Part shown: piece by piece, positions 11,997 through 23,290 of the stretch | How positions within the stretch are numbered: position 1 is the stretch's first letter | Layout: every line of letters begins with the position of its first letter | Source: Strongylocentrotus purpuratus | Taxonomy: Eukaryota; Echinodermata; Echinoidea; Camarodonta; Strongylocentrotidae | NCBI RefSeq assembly: GCF_000002235.5 | Contig: NW_022145601.1 | Location: forward strand, 22,361,389-22,425,388 | Length of the DNA stretch: 64,000 nucleotides | Direction: 5' to 3' | Program-made: the position numbers and the translations under genes | The notes under the pieces: model-generated | Told to the model about the DNA's origin: nothing | Database searches by the model: none | What the model saw: only the letters and a program-made list of their open reading frames with translations

Positions 11997-12389
11997 TTAA
12001 AGAGAAGGTTAAGTTCTGGGAAGAGGTAAAAAATAATTTGTGAGCATTACTCATTCTTATTATGCAAGTGTGGAAGAACATCAGTTAAGACATGTTCCCT
12101 GAAAAGCATGGCTCTTCAAATGCCTTCATATTCTAAATATGCATGTAAAATCGTAAAAATCGGGGGCCGGCTTTTTACGCCACGTGTTCGTGTAGTCCCA
12201 TATACATCTTTCTGTGCAAGTGTTTGTAACTTTACCAAGACTTGGCCAAATTTCTTATCAATTTGATGATTCCAGAACCTTGCAATACACACACATTCTT
12301 ATATGCTAGATGATCAACCTTTTCTGGTCGGTTCCACACCGTTTCTTTCACAATGCAATCGCATGACCAGAACTCAACTTCATCTTTAA
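11997..12389 (-). mobile_element. TTAA-flanked MITE B, inverted copy
   Basis: Reverse complement of 11210-11603 over nearly its whole length (for example CTTGGTAAAGTTACAAACA against TGTTTGTAACTTTACCAAG). The two copies are separated by about 390 bp and would form a large hairpin when single-stranded. Confidence 0.65.
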
Positions 12390-13064
12390 TGTTAATCAAG
12401 ACAAAATTACACTATCGAAAATAGGTAGAAAAATTATGATCATAATAATACTAATAAAAGTAAAAATATTAATAATAATACTAATAATTAAAAAACAAAA
12501 CGATAATAATAATTACAACGATAATTAGTGAGAACATTAATGGAAGCATTTGAAAAAGAAAGTTACTGGCACCAGTCAATTGGTATTTGAATTAATGAAT
12601 TACTGAAAATATTCTTGATAACAATTTGATAATGTGATATAAGACAAGAGAGAGAAACATGTTTTGTGCACATACTTAAATTCATGAAAACGAAGCATTA
12701 TTTTCGACAGAATTTTACTAAGCTTAACACGTATTTGTACATTATTGGAGTTAAAAAGCTGTTCAATTTTTAGTGTATTTGGTCTTTCAATAACATATTC
12801 ATCGATGAAAAAAGTTCCGTCTGAACGGAAGGCAGGGCATAAAAACAAGTATTAAAACTCATCCCCAAGCGACATATCGTCATTTCCCTGGGAATATTTG
12901 AATATTTACCAGCTACAATCGGCAGGTAATGATTGCCAGAGCGAAAACGACTTGAAATTGTCCAATCTCTTTAAATGAGATTGATTAAGTATCTTTCTAT
13001 CGATAGCTAATACAATGCGAATTATCGTACATACAAGCAGACCAATGCTGAGCATGAGAATCTC
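12390..13064. other. Non-coding gap
   Basis: AT-rich, with an imperfect AAT/AATAATA simple repeat at about 12430-12520. Nothing else recognisable. Confidence 0.4.
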
Positions 13065-13715
13065 TTAAAAGGAAAGTTGAGTTCTGTTGCAGAGGGCGCT
13101 ACACAAAATGATTTTTTTGTGAGATAATGAAAAACTGAGTGTCAAATTTGAAAGAACATAATATTTAAATGACAAAATCATCTTTGTTTGATCAAAATCG
13201 GTTCAGAGACGGCTGAAATATAACGATTTATAATACTTGTGTACCATCACAAATATTAGATATTTTGAAAATTTGAAAAAACCGTTGAAAATAAACGAAA
13301 TAACGACTTTGACGACGTATTTCAGCCTCGGCCCCCCCCTCCCACTCAGTGTTATTTAGGTTACGCATATGCTCGTTCCCTCTTTTTGAAAGCACCCCCT
13401 ATCTGAGGACTGCCAACATTTCCGAACCCCCCTTTCGCGGGCTTTTCGCGGGCTTTTCGCGGGCTTTTCTTGCCTTGGAGTCCCCCTAAATCGGGAAAAA
13501 TGCTCAATTAACCCCCCCCCCAATTCGGAATAATTTCTCAGGATTCCAAAGAGATGAGAGAAAAAAAGAAAAACACCCTCTTTTTAAAGAAATCTCCGGG
13601 TGAAAAGTCAAATACACCCCTTTTTTTACAATTCTCGGGCCGGACTTTGTCGCACGAAAAGTACCCCTTTACCGGACATTTTGGCAACACGCATGCGGTC
13701 ATTTCGAAACCTGAG

Positions 13716-13753
<38 letters not shown>

Positions 13754-14073
13754 GGGATTTCAGCCAATGCCGATGTTGGCTTTTTTGTTGACATTTTCTT
13801 GTTGCTTATATTACCCTCAATTAGCCGGCTCATGTATTGTTATTTTTAATTAAATAATTAATTAACGGTCACCGTGTTTTTTGGAAAGTGGAGCTGACTG
13901 AATTGGTATGATCGTATTGGCTAAATTTCACACATTTTGGGGTCTAAAATTACCTTCATAACACTTTTAGGTTCTAACTGGGCACTATAAGTTTCATAGA
14001 TAAGAATAAGAGCAATAACCATGCACTGTGAAGGCATTTACGGTCTGAAAACAGATTTCAACTATCCCTTTAA
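13065..14073 (+). mobile_element. TTAA-flanked MITE A with an internal insertion
   Basis: Termini AAAGTTGAGTTCTGTT and the complementary ACTATCCCTTTAA lie next to TTAA (13065-13068 and 14070-14073). Internal text such as ACTGAGTGTCAAATTTGAAA and TTGGTATGATCGTATTGGCT matches the uninterrupted copy at 42598-43116. About 430 extra bases (13328-13756) were inserted later. Confidence 0.75.
13328..13756. mobile_element. Element with poly-C and poly-G ends inside MITE A
   Basis: The insert starts TCGGCCCCCCC and ends with a long G run then CCGGG, so the termini are inverted repeats made mostly of homopolymer. It is bounded by a direct 9-base repeat, ATTTCAGCC (13319-13327 and 13757-13765), present once in the uninterrupted MITE at 42598-43116. 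Internal text (CACTCAGTGTTATTTAGG, GGCCGGACTTTG, TACCCCTTTACCGGACATTT) recurs in the insert in intron 1 of BR1. It also contains a triplet of TTTTCGCGGGC. Confidence 0.7.
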
Positions 14074-14089
14074 GTAAGGAAGTGAGCGA

Positions 14090-15135
14090 TGTTATTGAAG
14101 AGTACAATTTCATAGATATATGGGGAAAACAAAACTCATTTGATTAACAATTCACTTTCTCCAAAAAATGATCCAGAGACAACGTCGGCAGACCTAGATT
14201 AAAAGTTCATGTGTAATTAATCCCATGTTTCGTCTTTCACTTCCTCCAAAACAATAGCTATTTTTTACTTTATTGAAGAGTAAAATTTCATAGATGTATG
14301 GGGAGAACAAAAATCATTTGAATAACAATTTACTTTCGCCAAAAAATGATCCAGAGACAACGTCGGCAGACCTAGATTAAGGGTACATGAGTAATTAATC
14401 CCATGTTTCGTCTTTCACTTCCTCCAAAACAATAGCTATTTTTTATTTTATTGAAGAGTAAAATTTCATAGATATATGGGGAGAACAAAAATCATTTGAA
14501 TAACAATTTACTTTCGCCAAAAAATGATCCAGAGACAACGTCGGCAGACCTAGATTAAGGGTACATGTGTAATTAATCCCATGTTTCGTCTTTCATTACT
14601 TCCTCCAAAACAATAGTTTTTTTTAATTTAAAAAAACATGAATTGTTACGGTTACACTTTATATGGTTTGATAACGGCCATTAGCCAATGAACTGCAGGA
14701 GTAAAAATGTATTTCGGGGGGGGGGGGGCGTGTCCATTTTCATTAAAGAAAAGCTTTGAAAACCTTGTAAAATAAAGCAAACCTTCAAAATAGATTTAGA
14801 AAGTAAGTGAAGAATGTTATGGAAGGTTTACATTTGATAGATATAAGGAAAGAACGAAAACTATCGAAAAAACAATTAACTTTCACCAAATCTGATCCAG
14901 AGACAATGTTGGCTGACCCGAACATAAAGTACTTGAGTAATTGATTTCATTTTGAAGAGTAAAATTTCATAGATATATGGGAGAACAAAACTCATTGGAA
15001 ACACAATTCACTTTCGCCAAAAAATGATCCAGAGACAAGGTCAGTTGACCTAGATTGAAAGTGCACGTGTAATTAATCCCATTTTTCGTCCTTCATCACC
15101 TCCTCCAAAATCTATAGCTTTTTTTTAATTGAAAG
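14090..15135 (+). repeat. Amplified upstream unit of BR1 (period about 179 bp)
   Basis: A unit starting TTGAAGAGTAAAATTTCATA and containing GAACAAAA, TGATCCAGAGACAACGTCGG and TCCTCCAAAACAATAGCT begins at about 14093, 14272 and 14451, giving three close head-to-tail copies. Two more diverged copies lie at about 14816 and 14951. Upstream of BR2 (about 28905-29115) and BR3 (about 44690-44930) there is only one copy. It lies just before the promoter, so it may affect expression; that is inference. Confidence 0.75.
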
Positions 15136-15204
15136 ATTTTGCACTTATACGGTTAGATGGTCCGATATCATCAGCCAATAAACTGCGAGAGGAATAGTGT
15201 CATT

Positions 15205-15250
15205 CGGGAGGGGGCGTGTCCCTTTTCATTAAAAAAAGGCTTTAAAAAGC
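15205..15250 (+). promoter_or_regulatory. BR1 proximal promoter
   Basis: GGGAGGGGGCGTGTC (a GC/KLF-type box) is followed about 20 bases later by GGCTTTAAAAAGCTTG, a TATA-like box about 100 bases before the ATG. Both are conserved upstream of BR2 and BR3 at the same spacing. The transcription start is not determined. Confidence 0.55.
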
Positions 15251-15350
15251 TTGTAAATTCGGACGAAATCATCATTTAGGGTGAAAAGTGAAGGTTCATC
15301 AAACAGCTGACTTTCTTTCAATATTTACGACATTCTCGCATCCTAGCAGT

Positions 15351-18300
15351 ATGGACTCCAAGACCGCATTAAACACACCAGAGGTGAGATTTATACCTTA
15401 CTTTTTTGTGGGGGGATGGGGTGGCGTATAATATGTATTCATAAAAACAAGTTTGTAAGAATTAAACGCGTGCTTTTATTCCTGTTCTTTTTCCTTTCTT
15501 TCCTTCTTCTTCCCCCCCCCCCCCCCCCCCCCCCCCCCACTCAGTATTATTTAGGGTACGCATAATTATGCATGTTCCCTCCTTTTGAAACACCCATCTA
15601 AGTCCGGTGTTTTAAGTCATTACGGGCGGGTTTTTGTGTACTACGAGCCGGACTTTGGTGCGTGAAATGTACCCCTTTACCGGACATTTTGGTAACACGC
15701 ATGGTATCCCTCCGTTCACGGAGTAGGGGGGGGGGGGGGGGTAGTTCACACAAATGAAAGCTCTGCTTTTTAGTGGATTTCTTTGTTTTCCTTCAAATCT
15801 GTCTTAAGTTATGATACTGCATATATATTTTGTTTCTTACAATACTTTGATTACTTGTTGACATTTAAGATCTAAAAATTACCAACATTAAAGTCTTCTT
15901 TTTATGTCAAATTGCCAATGTCATTTTTTATTTATTTTGATGAAAGCATTTTTCATGCTTTGATTGATTTATAGAAATACAATTAATAGAACTGGATTTA
16001 ATTTAATTGAAGAATCGACACGATAAAACTATGTGAGATTAACAAAATCTAATCATTATTATGCCTAGGTCATACTGTGTGTCAAAATCATCTGAACATC
16101 TTTTCTTTTTTGTTTGTCCTAGTACCTACCACCACCCTTTCCAGGGTCACCACGCTTTAACCATGGGACTAGCCGCGGTTGCTCCAGCATTATCGCAGCC
16201 ATTGTGACCGCGGCGGTGATGGCCACTGGGTTGATCGCAGCGGCAATCATATTTCGAAGCGGTGGGTACCCCGTGACAACATGCCCAGCTGGGGGCAACC
16301 AGGTGGCCCAACCTATGGCCTTGAGTGGAAACAAGGTAAGTTTTTGTTTGTTTTGTTTTTTGCCGGTAATGAAGCTACGGGTCGCGCAGGTAGGGGTACC
16401 TGTCCGCATCGATTTTCTACAAAAAGAAGGAAGGACAGATGCTTTAAATCAGGTTTCTTCCTTATCTTTTATTTGTTAATATCAGGTCAAGAGGGCTGAC
16501 TTGACGAACGGAAAGGGTGATCATTTGACGGAAGTCTTCGACTACGACAGACAATCCAACACCATTCTCATCGACTCTCCGGCAAACATTACCGAGAGCT
16601 CCTCCGCTGCCACCATCGCGGTGGACCTCGACCGGGTAAGTCCCTTTGTACTCCAGGCGTCATCTAGCTATTGCGCTAATTAATCTAGTGAACGAGTAAT
16701 TCAAGACAGTATGCACTGACTGTTCATTTCGCAGTCATATCTTGTACGATGTCTACTTTTTAAAAACATCTTTATTCAGGATGAACATGATCAGCAAAGT
16801 TTGTTTTCACCAGAGTACTGATTAGAATACAATAAAGAATACACCACAATGGTGTATTTAACATTAAAGTACATTTCAAAGGGATAAAAAAAAAAATCCC
16901 GATACTCGTGTATATAAATATTCACACACTACTTAAAGTTACAAGGTAATTGGATATTATAAATCGATAAAATTAAATTAGTACAACAACCTGACGGCCA
17001 AAATCAGAAAACAGAGGTTTTGGCCCGTCACTACCACACAAACTAAGTACAATTTGTTTATTCGAGAGATGTTATCAAAATACACAATATTTCAGAGGTG
17101 TTTACTTTTTTCAATTTGTAACGAACACCTCTAAATCTGAGGGAGCGTCAACAATAGCGGCCCTTTTTTGTCGAAAAATAGTATTTTAGTATTTTGATAA
17201 TAATTTTAAGGAGACCTTGAGCCACTAATAATTTCATTTCATATGAAAGAAAATAAAGTTATCTAATACCAATTTTGACGTAAATGGGATTAATCAATAT
17301 CGGAATTGTAAGTAAGAAACCTTATTTTTGGTGATTTTTTTTCAAAAAACAGAATTTTATAAAAAAAAAAACATTATTTTTAATATATCGAAGGTAGTGA
17401 GGCGCCTCTTTTTTTCTTTTTTTTTTAATTTTTTTTTTTTTTTTTTTTTAGGAATTTGCCTATGTAGGCTACATGGATGATATCTTGTACGAATGAGAGG
17501 CTGATATCTATTTTCAGTGAAAAGTTATAGAAACCCAAATTTATAGATTTGAATCCCCCCAAAACTACATATTTGCCCATTTGTGTATTAACTGTATGCA
17601 TATTATGTGTATTAGTGTATTGAGGACGTGTTTGGTGTATTAAAATTATTTTTAAAGATAAATTTAAAGTAAACCCTGAAATCACCAAAACCTTGGTATC
17701 ATACGATGGATAATTAAATTACGTTCAAGGTGATATCAATTTCACTACGTCAATCAAATGACGCCTCCTGTAACGCTGGGCCTACGGTGGTGGGCTCCTT
17801 ATCATAAAGAATGACTGCGGCCCGTCTGATAAGTATATGACAAATATGTTCATAACAAATTTAATATAAGGAGTTTAGTAGATTATAACAATTCTTGTAT
17901 CTTGTAATTATTTAACCTGTTTTTATGAAACAGGGTCCTGATTTAACTTAGTCCATTGAGTTTTTAGCTTATTTTTTTGCTATTCTCCTGTTTTTTATTT
18001 CTTCACATTTTTTTTTACTAGTATGTCATGTTCATGGGTTTCCACGATTCCAACACCTGTGTCGGCCTCGCGATCAAAGACGACTTCGCCCAACAAGTGC
18101 GCGACTACGTCGAGGAGGACGGCCAAAATGTAAGAAATTCATATTATTTATGCTTTAATACATCCGGATTTTTTTTCTTAACCAAAGAAAACTAAATGAC
18201 TGATTTATGTAGGCATGTATTTAAGACTACGTGTCTTTCCGGTGGTCTGACTCGGGACCAATCGGGTATAATAGGATGTTTTCGCAAGCTCAACGCGGAC

Positions 18301-19197
18301 GGAGAATCTGCGGTTCGTGTGCAAAATCGAGAAGCTGCTGTTGTAACAGCGGAATGACCGCTGAAGTTCTGCAATCAAGCGCGTGCAACGTACGCGAAAC
18401 CGAAGCGTGAAGAGAACTTCGGTCTGTTTCGCGAACGCTAGCACTGACCGTTAATCAAGTTCATTCGTTTACGTGCAGGTGTCCAAAAGAAGTCGTAGAT
18501 GGCGTTAACCAGTATTTATCATGCTATACCCCCTTTAATAATTATGTATTTATAATTTAATATACACAAGAGAGAGAAGAAAAAAAGGTATCGCAAAAAA
18601 AGTGTTCAATTGATTTCTGTCTAGGCCTCCAAGTAAACGGGAATGGGAAGGGATGTAGGGGATGGGGGAGGGGTGAGGGGATAAACCAGCTCCCCCTCAA
18701 GCCGGAAACTCCCACAGACTTTGATTATGGACTTAATTATAAGCCTATTTGATAGGCTACGTTGGGCCATTAAAACTATCTTAAAGAAAACTGCTTCATT
18801 ATTGCTACATGTTTATCATCATCATCATCATCATCATCATCACCATCACCATCTTCATTATTATGACTATTATAAAATGTGTGCATCAGCGCCTAGGTTA
18901 GAATTCATGCGATATAACTTGATTGCCTCTATGTTCTTTTCCCAGGTGATCGACATATCCAGTATCGCGTTCAACGTCGAGAACTACCGCCTAGTCAGCC
19001 AGATCCCGGCCGACTACTTCAAGGCCACCACCGGCCCGGTCATCCGCGGCCTCTGCTCCGGCCGCAGCACGTTCTGGGCGCTTCCGGTGACCGGGGAGGA
19101 GTACGGCCGTCTAAAGCGTTACGGCTGTTATAAGGAAAAATGGTGTTTTTGCATAATAGGTTTGTGCTTTTGCTTTAGCAAGGAAACATGCAGTTAA
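15351..19197 (+). CDS. BR1: type II membrane BRICHOS-like precursor with furin-released Cys-rich peptide
   Basis: Five exons: 15351-15383, 16123-16335, 16486-16635, 18022-18129, 18946-19197; all introns GT/AG and phase 0; 251 residues. Residues 1-33 are cytoplasmic, Pro-rich, with basic residues before the membrane segment 34-55 (Ala/Ile-rich). A linker follows, then the BRICHOS-like domain at about 95-217: FDYDRQSNT, an NIT glycosylation sequon at 116, SNTC with Cys145, YRLVSQIP, and GLCSGR with Cys205. The 60-residue cysteine gap is close to that of BRI2. RLKR at 223-226 fits the furin rule R-X-K/R-R and precedes a 25-residue tail with six cysteines. The start is supported by the same MDSKTA opening in BR2 and BR3. 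Exons are clearly richer in G+C than introns. Known BRICHOS domains act as intramolecular chaperones for aggregation-prone segments; a defence peptide is the favoured but untested role. Confidence 0.85.
15512..15741. mobile_element. Poly-C/poly-G-ended element in intron 1 of BR1
   Basis: Begins with a C run (15512-15538), ends with a G run (about 15726-15741) and shares internal text with 13328-13756 (ACTCAGTATTATTTAGGG, TACCCCTTTACCGGACATTT). Intron 1 of BR2 (about 29535) and BR3 (about 45330) lack it: there the TTCTTTC-rich text runs straight on to CACACAAA-TGAAAGCT, so this is an insertion specific to BR1. Confidence 0.7.
18220..18490. other. Extra segment in intron 4 of BR1
   Basis: A stretch of about 270 bases, richer in CG dinucleotides than the rest of the intron, with no counterpart in intron 4 of BR2 or BR3. 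It is probably an insertion; no termini or coding potential were recognised. Confidence 0.35.
18811..18853 (+). repeat. CAT trinucleotide repeat before exon 5 of BR1
   Basis: About 14 CAT/CAC triplets. BR2 and BR3 have other trinucleotide repeats at the same place (about 31990-32150 and 48795-48860). Confidence 0.8.
19120..19194 (+). other. BR1 predicted released peptide
   Basis: These 25 codons follow RLKR. Cysteines fall at 3, 9, 11, 16, 18 and 24: three pairs each summing to 27 (3+24, 9+18, 11+16). The centre reads CFC, IIGL, CFC. Counted net charge is about +1. A three-rung laddered beta-hairpin is predicted. Confidence 0.55.
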
Positions 19198-21881
19198 AGG
19201 TACTATGTCCCATTTGCAGGCCATAAAAATGAAAAGGTTATATTCCAACGGCATTTGAAAGATAATATTAATTTAGAACTTCCCTAAAAAAGTTGGGGCT
19301 TGAAAATGTCTTTAAGTGGGAAAATAACGACTATTAGTTGTCAAACCGACTTAGGAGCTATAGAGCCAATAAGTAATGGTCTTGATTTTTAGACCATTGT
19401 ACCGAATGGTCTTACGTTTTATGCTGCGCAAAGATTCGATCAGTTTAATTTTGGCCATCACAAGAAGTGGGTTATTGATGTAGACAAATGCTCATGTACC
19501 CTTTACAGCTCATTTTATGTACACTGTCGCTCATAAAGGTGGAATATTTTAGTTTTACCCCAATTTATGGAAATATTAAAAAGATTATTTAAAAATAATA
19601 GATATAGATAATAGTATACATTCTCAGATTTTATTGAATAATAACTTGCCAATGTGTGTTTTGCGGAACTGCTAAAGCATGTGTATGCTACTATGCTTAT
19701 TAATTAGGGGACCTACGCTCTCAAGTCATAAATGACAGTAATGAGGATTAATGCCCCACAAAAGGGCACTAATATAGCACATCGACACGGTTTTGATCCT
19801 GGGGCCTCACAGTTACGAGGCCATTGTTTTGTCACTGAACCATGACTGTACGCAGCGGGGTTAGGGTAGGGGGCAGTTTCCATAAATAAAAAAAACACAG
19901 AAAATGCAATAAATTTTCAATAATTTATTGCATTTTACCCCGGTCCCCAACATAAACAAATCATCTGGACGGCCATGCATTATGGCTCAAGGCATGGGCA
20001 CACAGATTTTTGTTTATGTTAGGCACCGGGGTTAAATGCAATAATCCTCATTACTGTCATTTATAACTAAAGGGCATAGGTCCCCTTGTTGATAAGCATA
20101 GTAGCATACACATGCTTTAGCAGTCACGCAAAAAACACATTGGCAAATTATCATTCAATAAAATCTGAGAATGTATACTATTTTCTAGATCTTTTATTTT
20201 AAATTATTTTTAAAATAATTCCATAAATTGGAATTTAATTTTTTTTCCCACCTTTATGAGCGACAGTGTATGTTATTACCAAAAAAGAAAAAAGCCAGTC
20301 AGCCACTCAATAGTGTCCGACAGTGAAGTCTAGCAAGTAAACGGGTTTCCTTGCATAATTTGAATATCAGGACACCGCTAACGTTTAAATTTCACAGATA
20401 GGACATACATGACATATTCATAATTCCTGCAAAGTTCTACAGAATTTGAGGTTGACTGTTAAAGGGACATAGTACCTTTAAATGATGACGACGAATAAGG
20501 CTACGTTTAAACTCCATCAATTATCTCATAATCATGGTGAGCGCATGCAGTATTTCTAGTTTTTTAATGAATACAAATTATTCATTTTTAGAGCAAATAA
20601 TTAATTAAAGGTGGTGTATCCCTTTAGCAGGCTAAAAAACCGAATCCTATGGTAAACAAGAGATAACACCAACGTAAAACTACCCTGAAAAGATTAGAAC
20701 GGGTAATTGCCTTTATGTGAAATTATATCGACCGTTAGGAATTTTCGCAACGCGTCTCAAAAAATTATGTGTAGAAAATAGTTTGAATTATAGACCCTTG
20801 TTTCGTTTGGCGTAAATTTGTGCTGCGCAAAGATTCAATCAGCTTAATTTTGGGCATTACAAGAAGTGGGCCATTGATGTGTACAAATGTTCATTTTCTG
20901 TATGTTATTACCAAGAAAAAAAGAAGAAGTCACCCAGTCGCTCAATAGTGTTGGCTGACGGTGAAGTCTAGAAAATTTGAATACTAGGACAATGCTTACG
21001 TTAACGTTCACAGATAGGACATACGTGACATATTCATAATTCCTGCAAAGTTCTACAGAATGTTGGCTGCAAAAGGGACACCCAACCTTTAACGCACAAT
21101 TGTATAACACATGTTTCATCTGAATTCTTTAAGACAAATTTGTTATAATCTTTACAAACAATTTTGATAATCTATATAATTTCAATGTCGAATCAATCAG
21201 GTACATTTTTATTACGCTTTTTTCATTGAAGTTAGTCTTTAAAACTAATGAAGCCATTTTGTAGTATTAATCCAGATATTTGAAATTGAAAATAGGCCAT
21301 TAATTATCCATTTCGGAAAATATCTTTTTTTTGTACTGGTAAAGAGTTAATAAGTTTATTTTGTACAAAGAGAGATACTCAGAATCGTAGAGAGTTACAG
21401 TAATGGTACACACTAACTAACAAAAGCCTGACCAGTTGTAAGTGTAATAAGGGTGAAGTACAGTGGATATGGAATTGTGTCGTTTATGCCTGCCGTGTTT
21501 GATCATGCAATGTTTTGGCTGAGAAGACTTGCTTGATCTCTTAATCATGGTTAGCGCATGTAGTATTTTTAGGATTTTGTGATTACAATTTATTCATTTT
21601 AACGAATTATTAATTTTTTAGAGCAAATAGTAGGCCTACATTAAAAATTAAAAATGGTGAGATAAAACACGTTCTATCTGAATTATTTAAGACTCTTTAT
21701 AATTATTTAATAACAATGTTGATAATCCATCTAATTTCAATCTAGATTCAATAAAGGACGAAATCTTAACGAAATTTTCAACTCAGATGTCATTAAATGG
21801 TTACCGAAAGCACATTATATTTGAGACTTAGAATTTCTGATTTATGTTGTAGATCTACGTCTGATATTGTTGAGTAAACGA
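19198..21881 (+). other. 3' flank of BR1, partly duplicated
   Basis: AT-rich, non-coding. Text present once after BR0 occurs twice here: CAAGAAGTGGG with CATTGATGT-like context at about 19460 and 20860, GTCAGCCACTCAATAGTG against GTCGCTCAATAGTG at about 20300 and 20937, and GACATACRTGACATATTCAT at about 20403 and 21012. So about 1.4 kb was tandemly duplicated before the foldback at 19522-20268 entered one copy. Confidence 0.5.
19522..20268. mobile_element. TA-flanked foldback MITE (Tc1/mariner-like)
   Basis: Left end CACTGTCGCTCATAAAGGTG and right end CACCTTTATGAGCGACAGTG are perfect inverted repeats bordered by TA (19520-19521, 20269-20270). The inverted arms extend about 215 bp. The empty site is visible after BR0 at about 555 (CATTTTCCGTATGTTATTACC) against CATTTTATGTA...TATGTTATTACC here. 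It encodes no transposase. A tRNA-like piece lies inside it at about 19790-19870 (minus strand, GGTTCAGTGAC then GGATCAAAACC). Confidence 0.8.
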
Positions 21882-22312
21882 GGGGAGAAGGGGGGGGGGG
21901 GAGGGAGAACAGACGTGAGTAGAACAAATAGGTGCATCAGAATGGAGACTAAGAGAAAAGGGAAGGGAGAGCGAGAAAGATTTTTTTTAATGGTGAGAGA
22001 GGCGATAAAGAGAGGATAGGAGAGAAAAGAAGAGAAAACAAGTGAGAGAGATAGAGACATGACAGAAGAGGAGAGAAGAGAGAAAGAGGGAGAGAGGGGG
22101 AAGGAAGGACACAAATAGTCGAAGAGATAGAGAAAGGATAGGAAAGAAGAGGGATAGAGAGAGGGAGTAAGAATAAAAAGAAAACAAGTGAGAGAGATAG
22201 AGATAAGAAAGATGAGGAGACAAAAGACAGGATAGAAGAACAGAGAGGGAAACAGGGCGAGCAAGATAGATAGAGAGGGAGAGATAGAGAGAGAGAAAAA
22301 AAATTGAGAAAA
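21882..22312. repeat. GA-rich tract of the BR1 unit
   Basis: Purine tract equivalent to 8331-8882, opening with a G run after CGAGGGGAGAAGG. Long minus-strand frames rich in Ser and Leu across it are products of the repeat. Confidence 0.85.
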
Positions 22313-22324
22313 TATAATACTTAA

Positions 22325-22462
22325 TCATCATTTTGATGATTCCAGAACCTTGCAGTACATACCAATACTTATATGCTAGATAATCAACCTTTTCGGATCG
22401 ATTCCACAACGTTTCTTTCACAATGCAATCGCATGACCATAACTGGTCTTTACCTTTACGTT
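22325..22462 (-). mobile_element. MITE B fragment
   Basis: About 135 bases match the end of MITE B (TTTGATGATTCCAGAACCTTG, TTTCTTTCACAATGCAATCG). The rest of the element is missing. Confidence 0.6.
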
Positions 22463-23134
22463 AGTAGTATACACGGTAGTCCAGAATCTGGCCTATTTAA
22501 TCTTGATCTCCACTACACCAACTCTACCTCCCTCTACTTACTTGCTACCAGCCGAAGATGGCGTGATCATTAAATTAGGACGCCGCGGGCGACTCGGGCA
22601 GGCTTGGTTGGTGAGCATGATTATGAGTTCGATGTTATCGCCATCTTCGGCGGCTTGAATCAACTAATGTGTAGGAAATATAAAGAACCGGCCAGATTTT
22701 TGACTAGACATGTATACACGGTTGCACAATACCCAAACGTTTGTCTTTGTTTTGCCCTTACTTCTAGAGGATATGATTCTTTAAATATCGTTTGTGTGTA
22801 AATATTGCATGACTGGCTGCCAACCTGTCGCCTATAGTTATCAGAAATGTTTTAAATTAAATTATGGGTTTCCCTTTTATTGGGATGCCTTATAATTATA
22901 CATGGTATAGGAACACATCGTTTCATGGGGGTCAGACGTAACAAATAACTCGACCTTAAAAGGGAAGTATCTCCTGGAATTAAGTTGGTTATAATAGATA
23001 GAAGCATACAAATGAGAGGAACAGGTCAGTGGAAGTTTGGGCAAAAAACGATTAATTTAGGAACATTTTAATAATTTGTTGAAGTTGTCACCAGTGGAAC
23101 ACAGCTTGACAACACTGCGACGAATCATGCGAGC
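22463..23134. other. Non-coding flank of the BR1 unit
   Basis: AT-rich. Parts match the BR2 flank (TGGGTTTCCTTTTTATTGGGATG at about 34214 and 51593). The 65-codon frame at 22604-22801 has no recognisable domain or splice context and is not called. Confidence 0.4.
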
Positions 23135-23290
23135 TCATCTGTAGAGGTGTCGTGGTCGAGTGAATACGTCACCGGACTGTCGATCACAATTTCCACCGCG
23201 GCACTAACATCCTTTGGAAAGATATTGATTCACATTTGTCACACTCAACCCAGGTGATGTAAATGGGTACCTGGCAGGAATTTATACCTT
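23135..23290 (+). mobile_element. SINE-like fragment
   Basis: A tRNA-like head with GTCGTGGTCGAGTG is followed by CTCAACCCAGGTGATGTAAA and GGGTACCTGGCAGG. The latter resembles a conserved central domain known from SINEs of sea urchins and other marine invertebrates. The match is from memory of the motif and unverified. Confidence 0.5.

Noticed and set aside
13554..13853. Gly-run protein at 13554 and 13600
   Set aside because: The Gly run is the poly-G terminus of the inserted element.
18022..18129. Reading the first BRICHOS cysteine as the TTCP cysteine of exon 2
   Set aside because: That would put the two cysteines about 140 residues apart; the exon 4 cysteine (SNTC) gives a 60-residue gap, close to BRI2, and lies after the expected hydrophobic strand.
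18721..18945. Upstream extension of BR1 exon 5 as one 158-codon gene including a His run
   Set aside because: The His run is the CAT microsatellite in intron 4; a good acceptor (TTTTCCCAG) stands at 18945 and sister copies have unrelated sequence upstream of it.
21842..22421. Ser/Leu-rich frames of 140 codons on the minus strand
   Set aside because: Translation of a GA/CT microsatellite. The same applies at 25842-26149, 33886-34270, 41615-41881 and 51067-51360.
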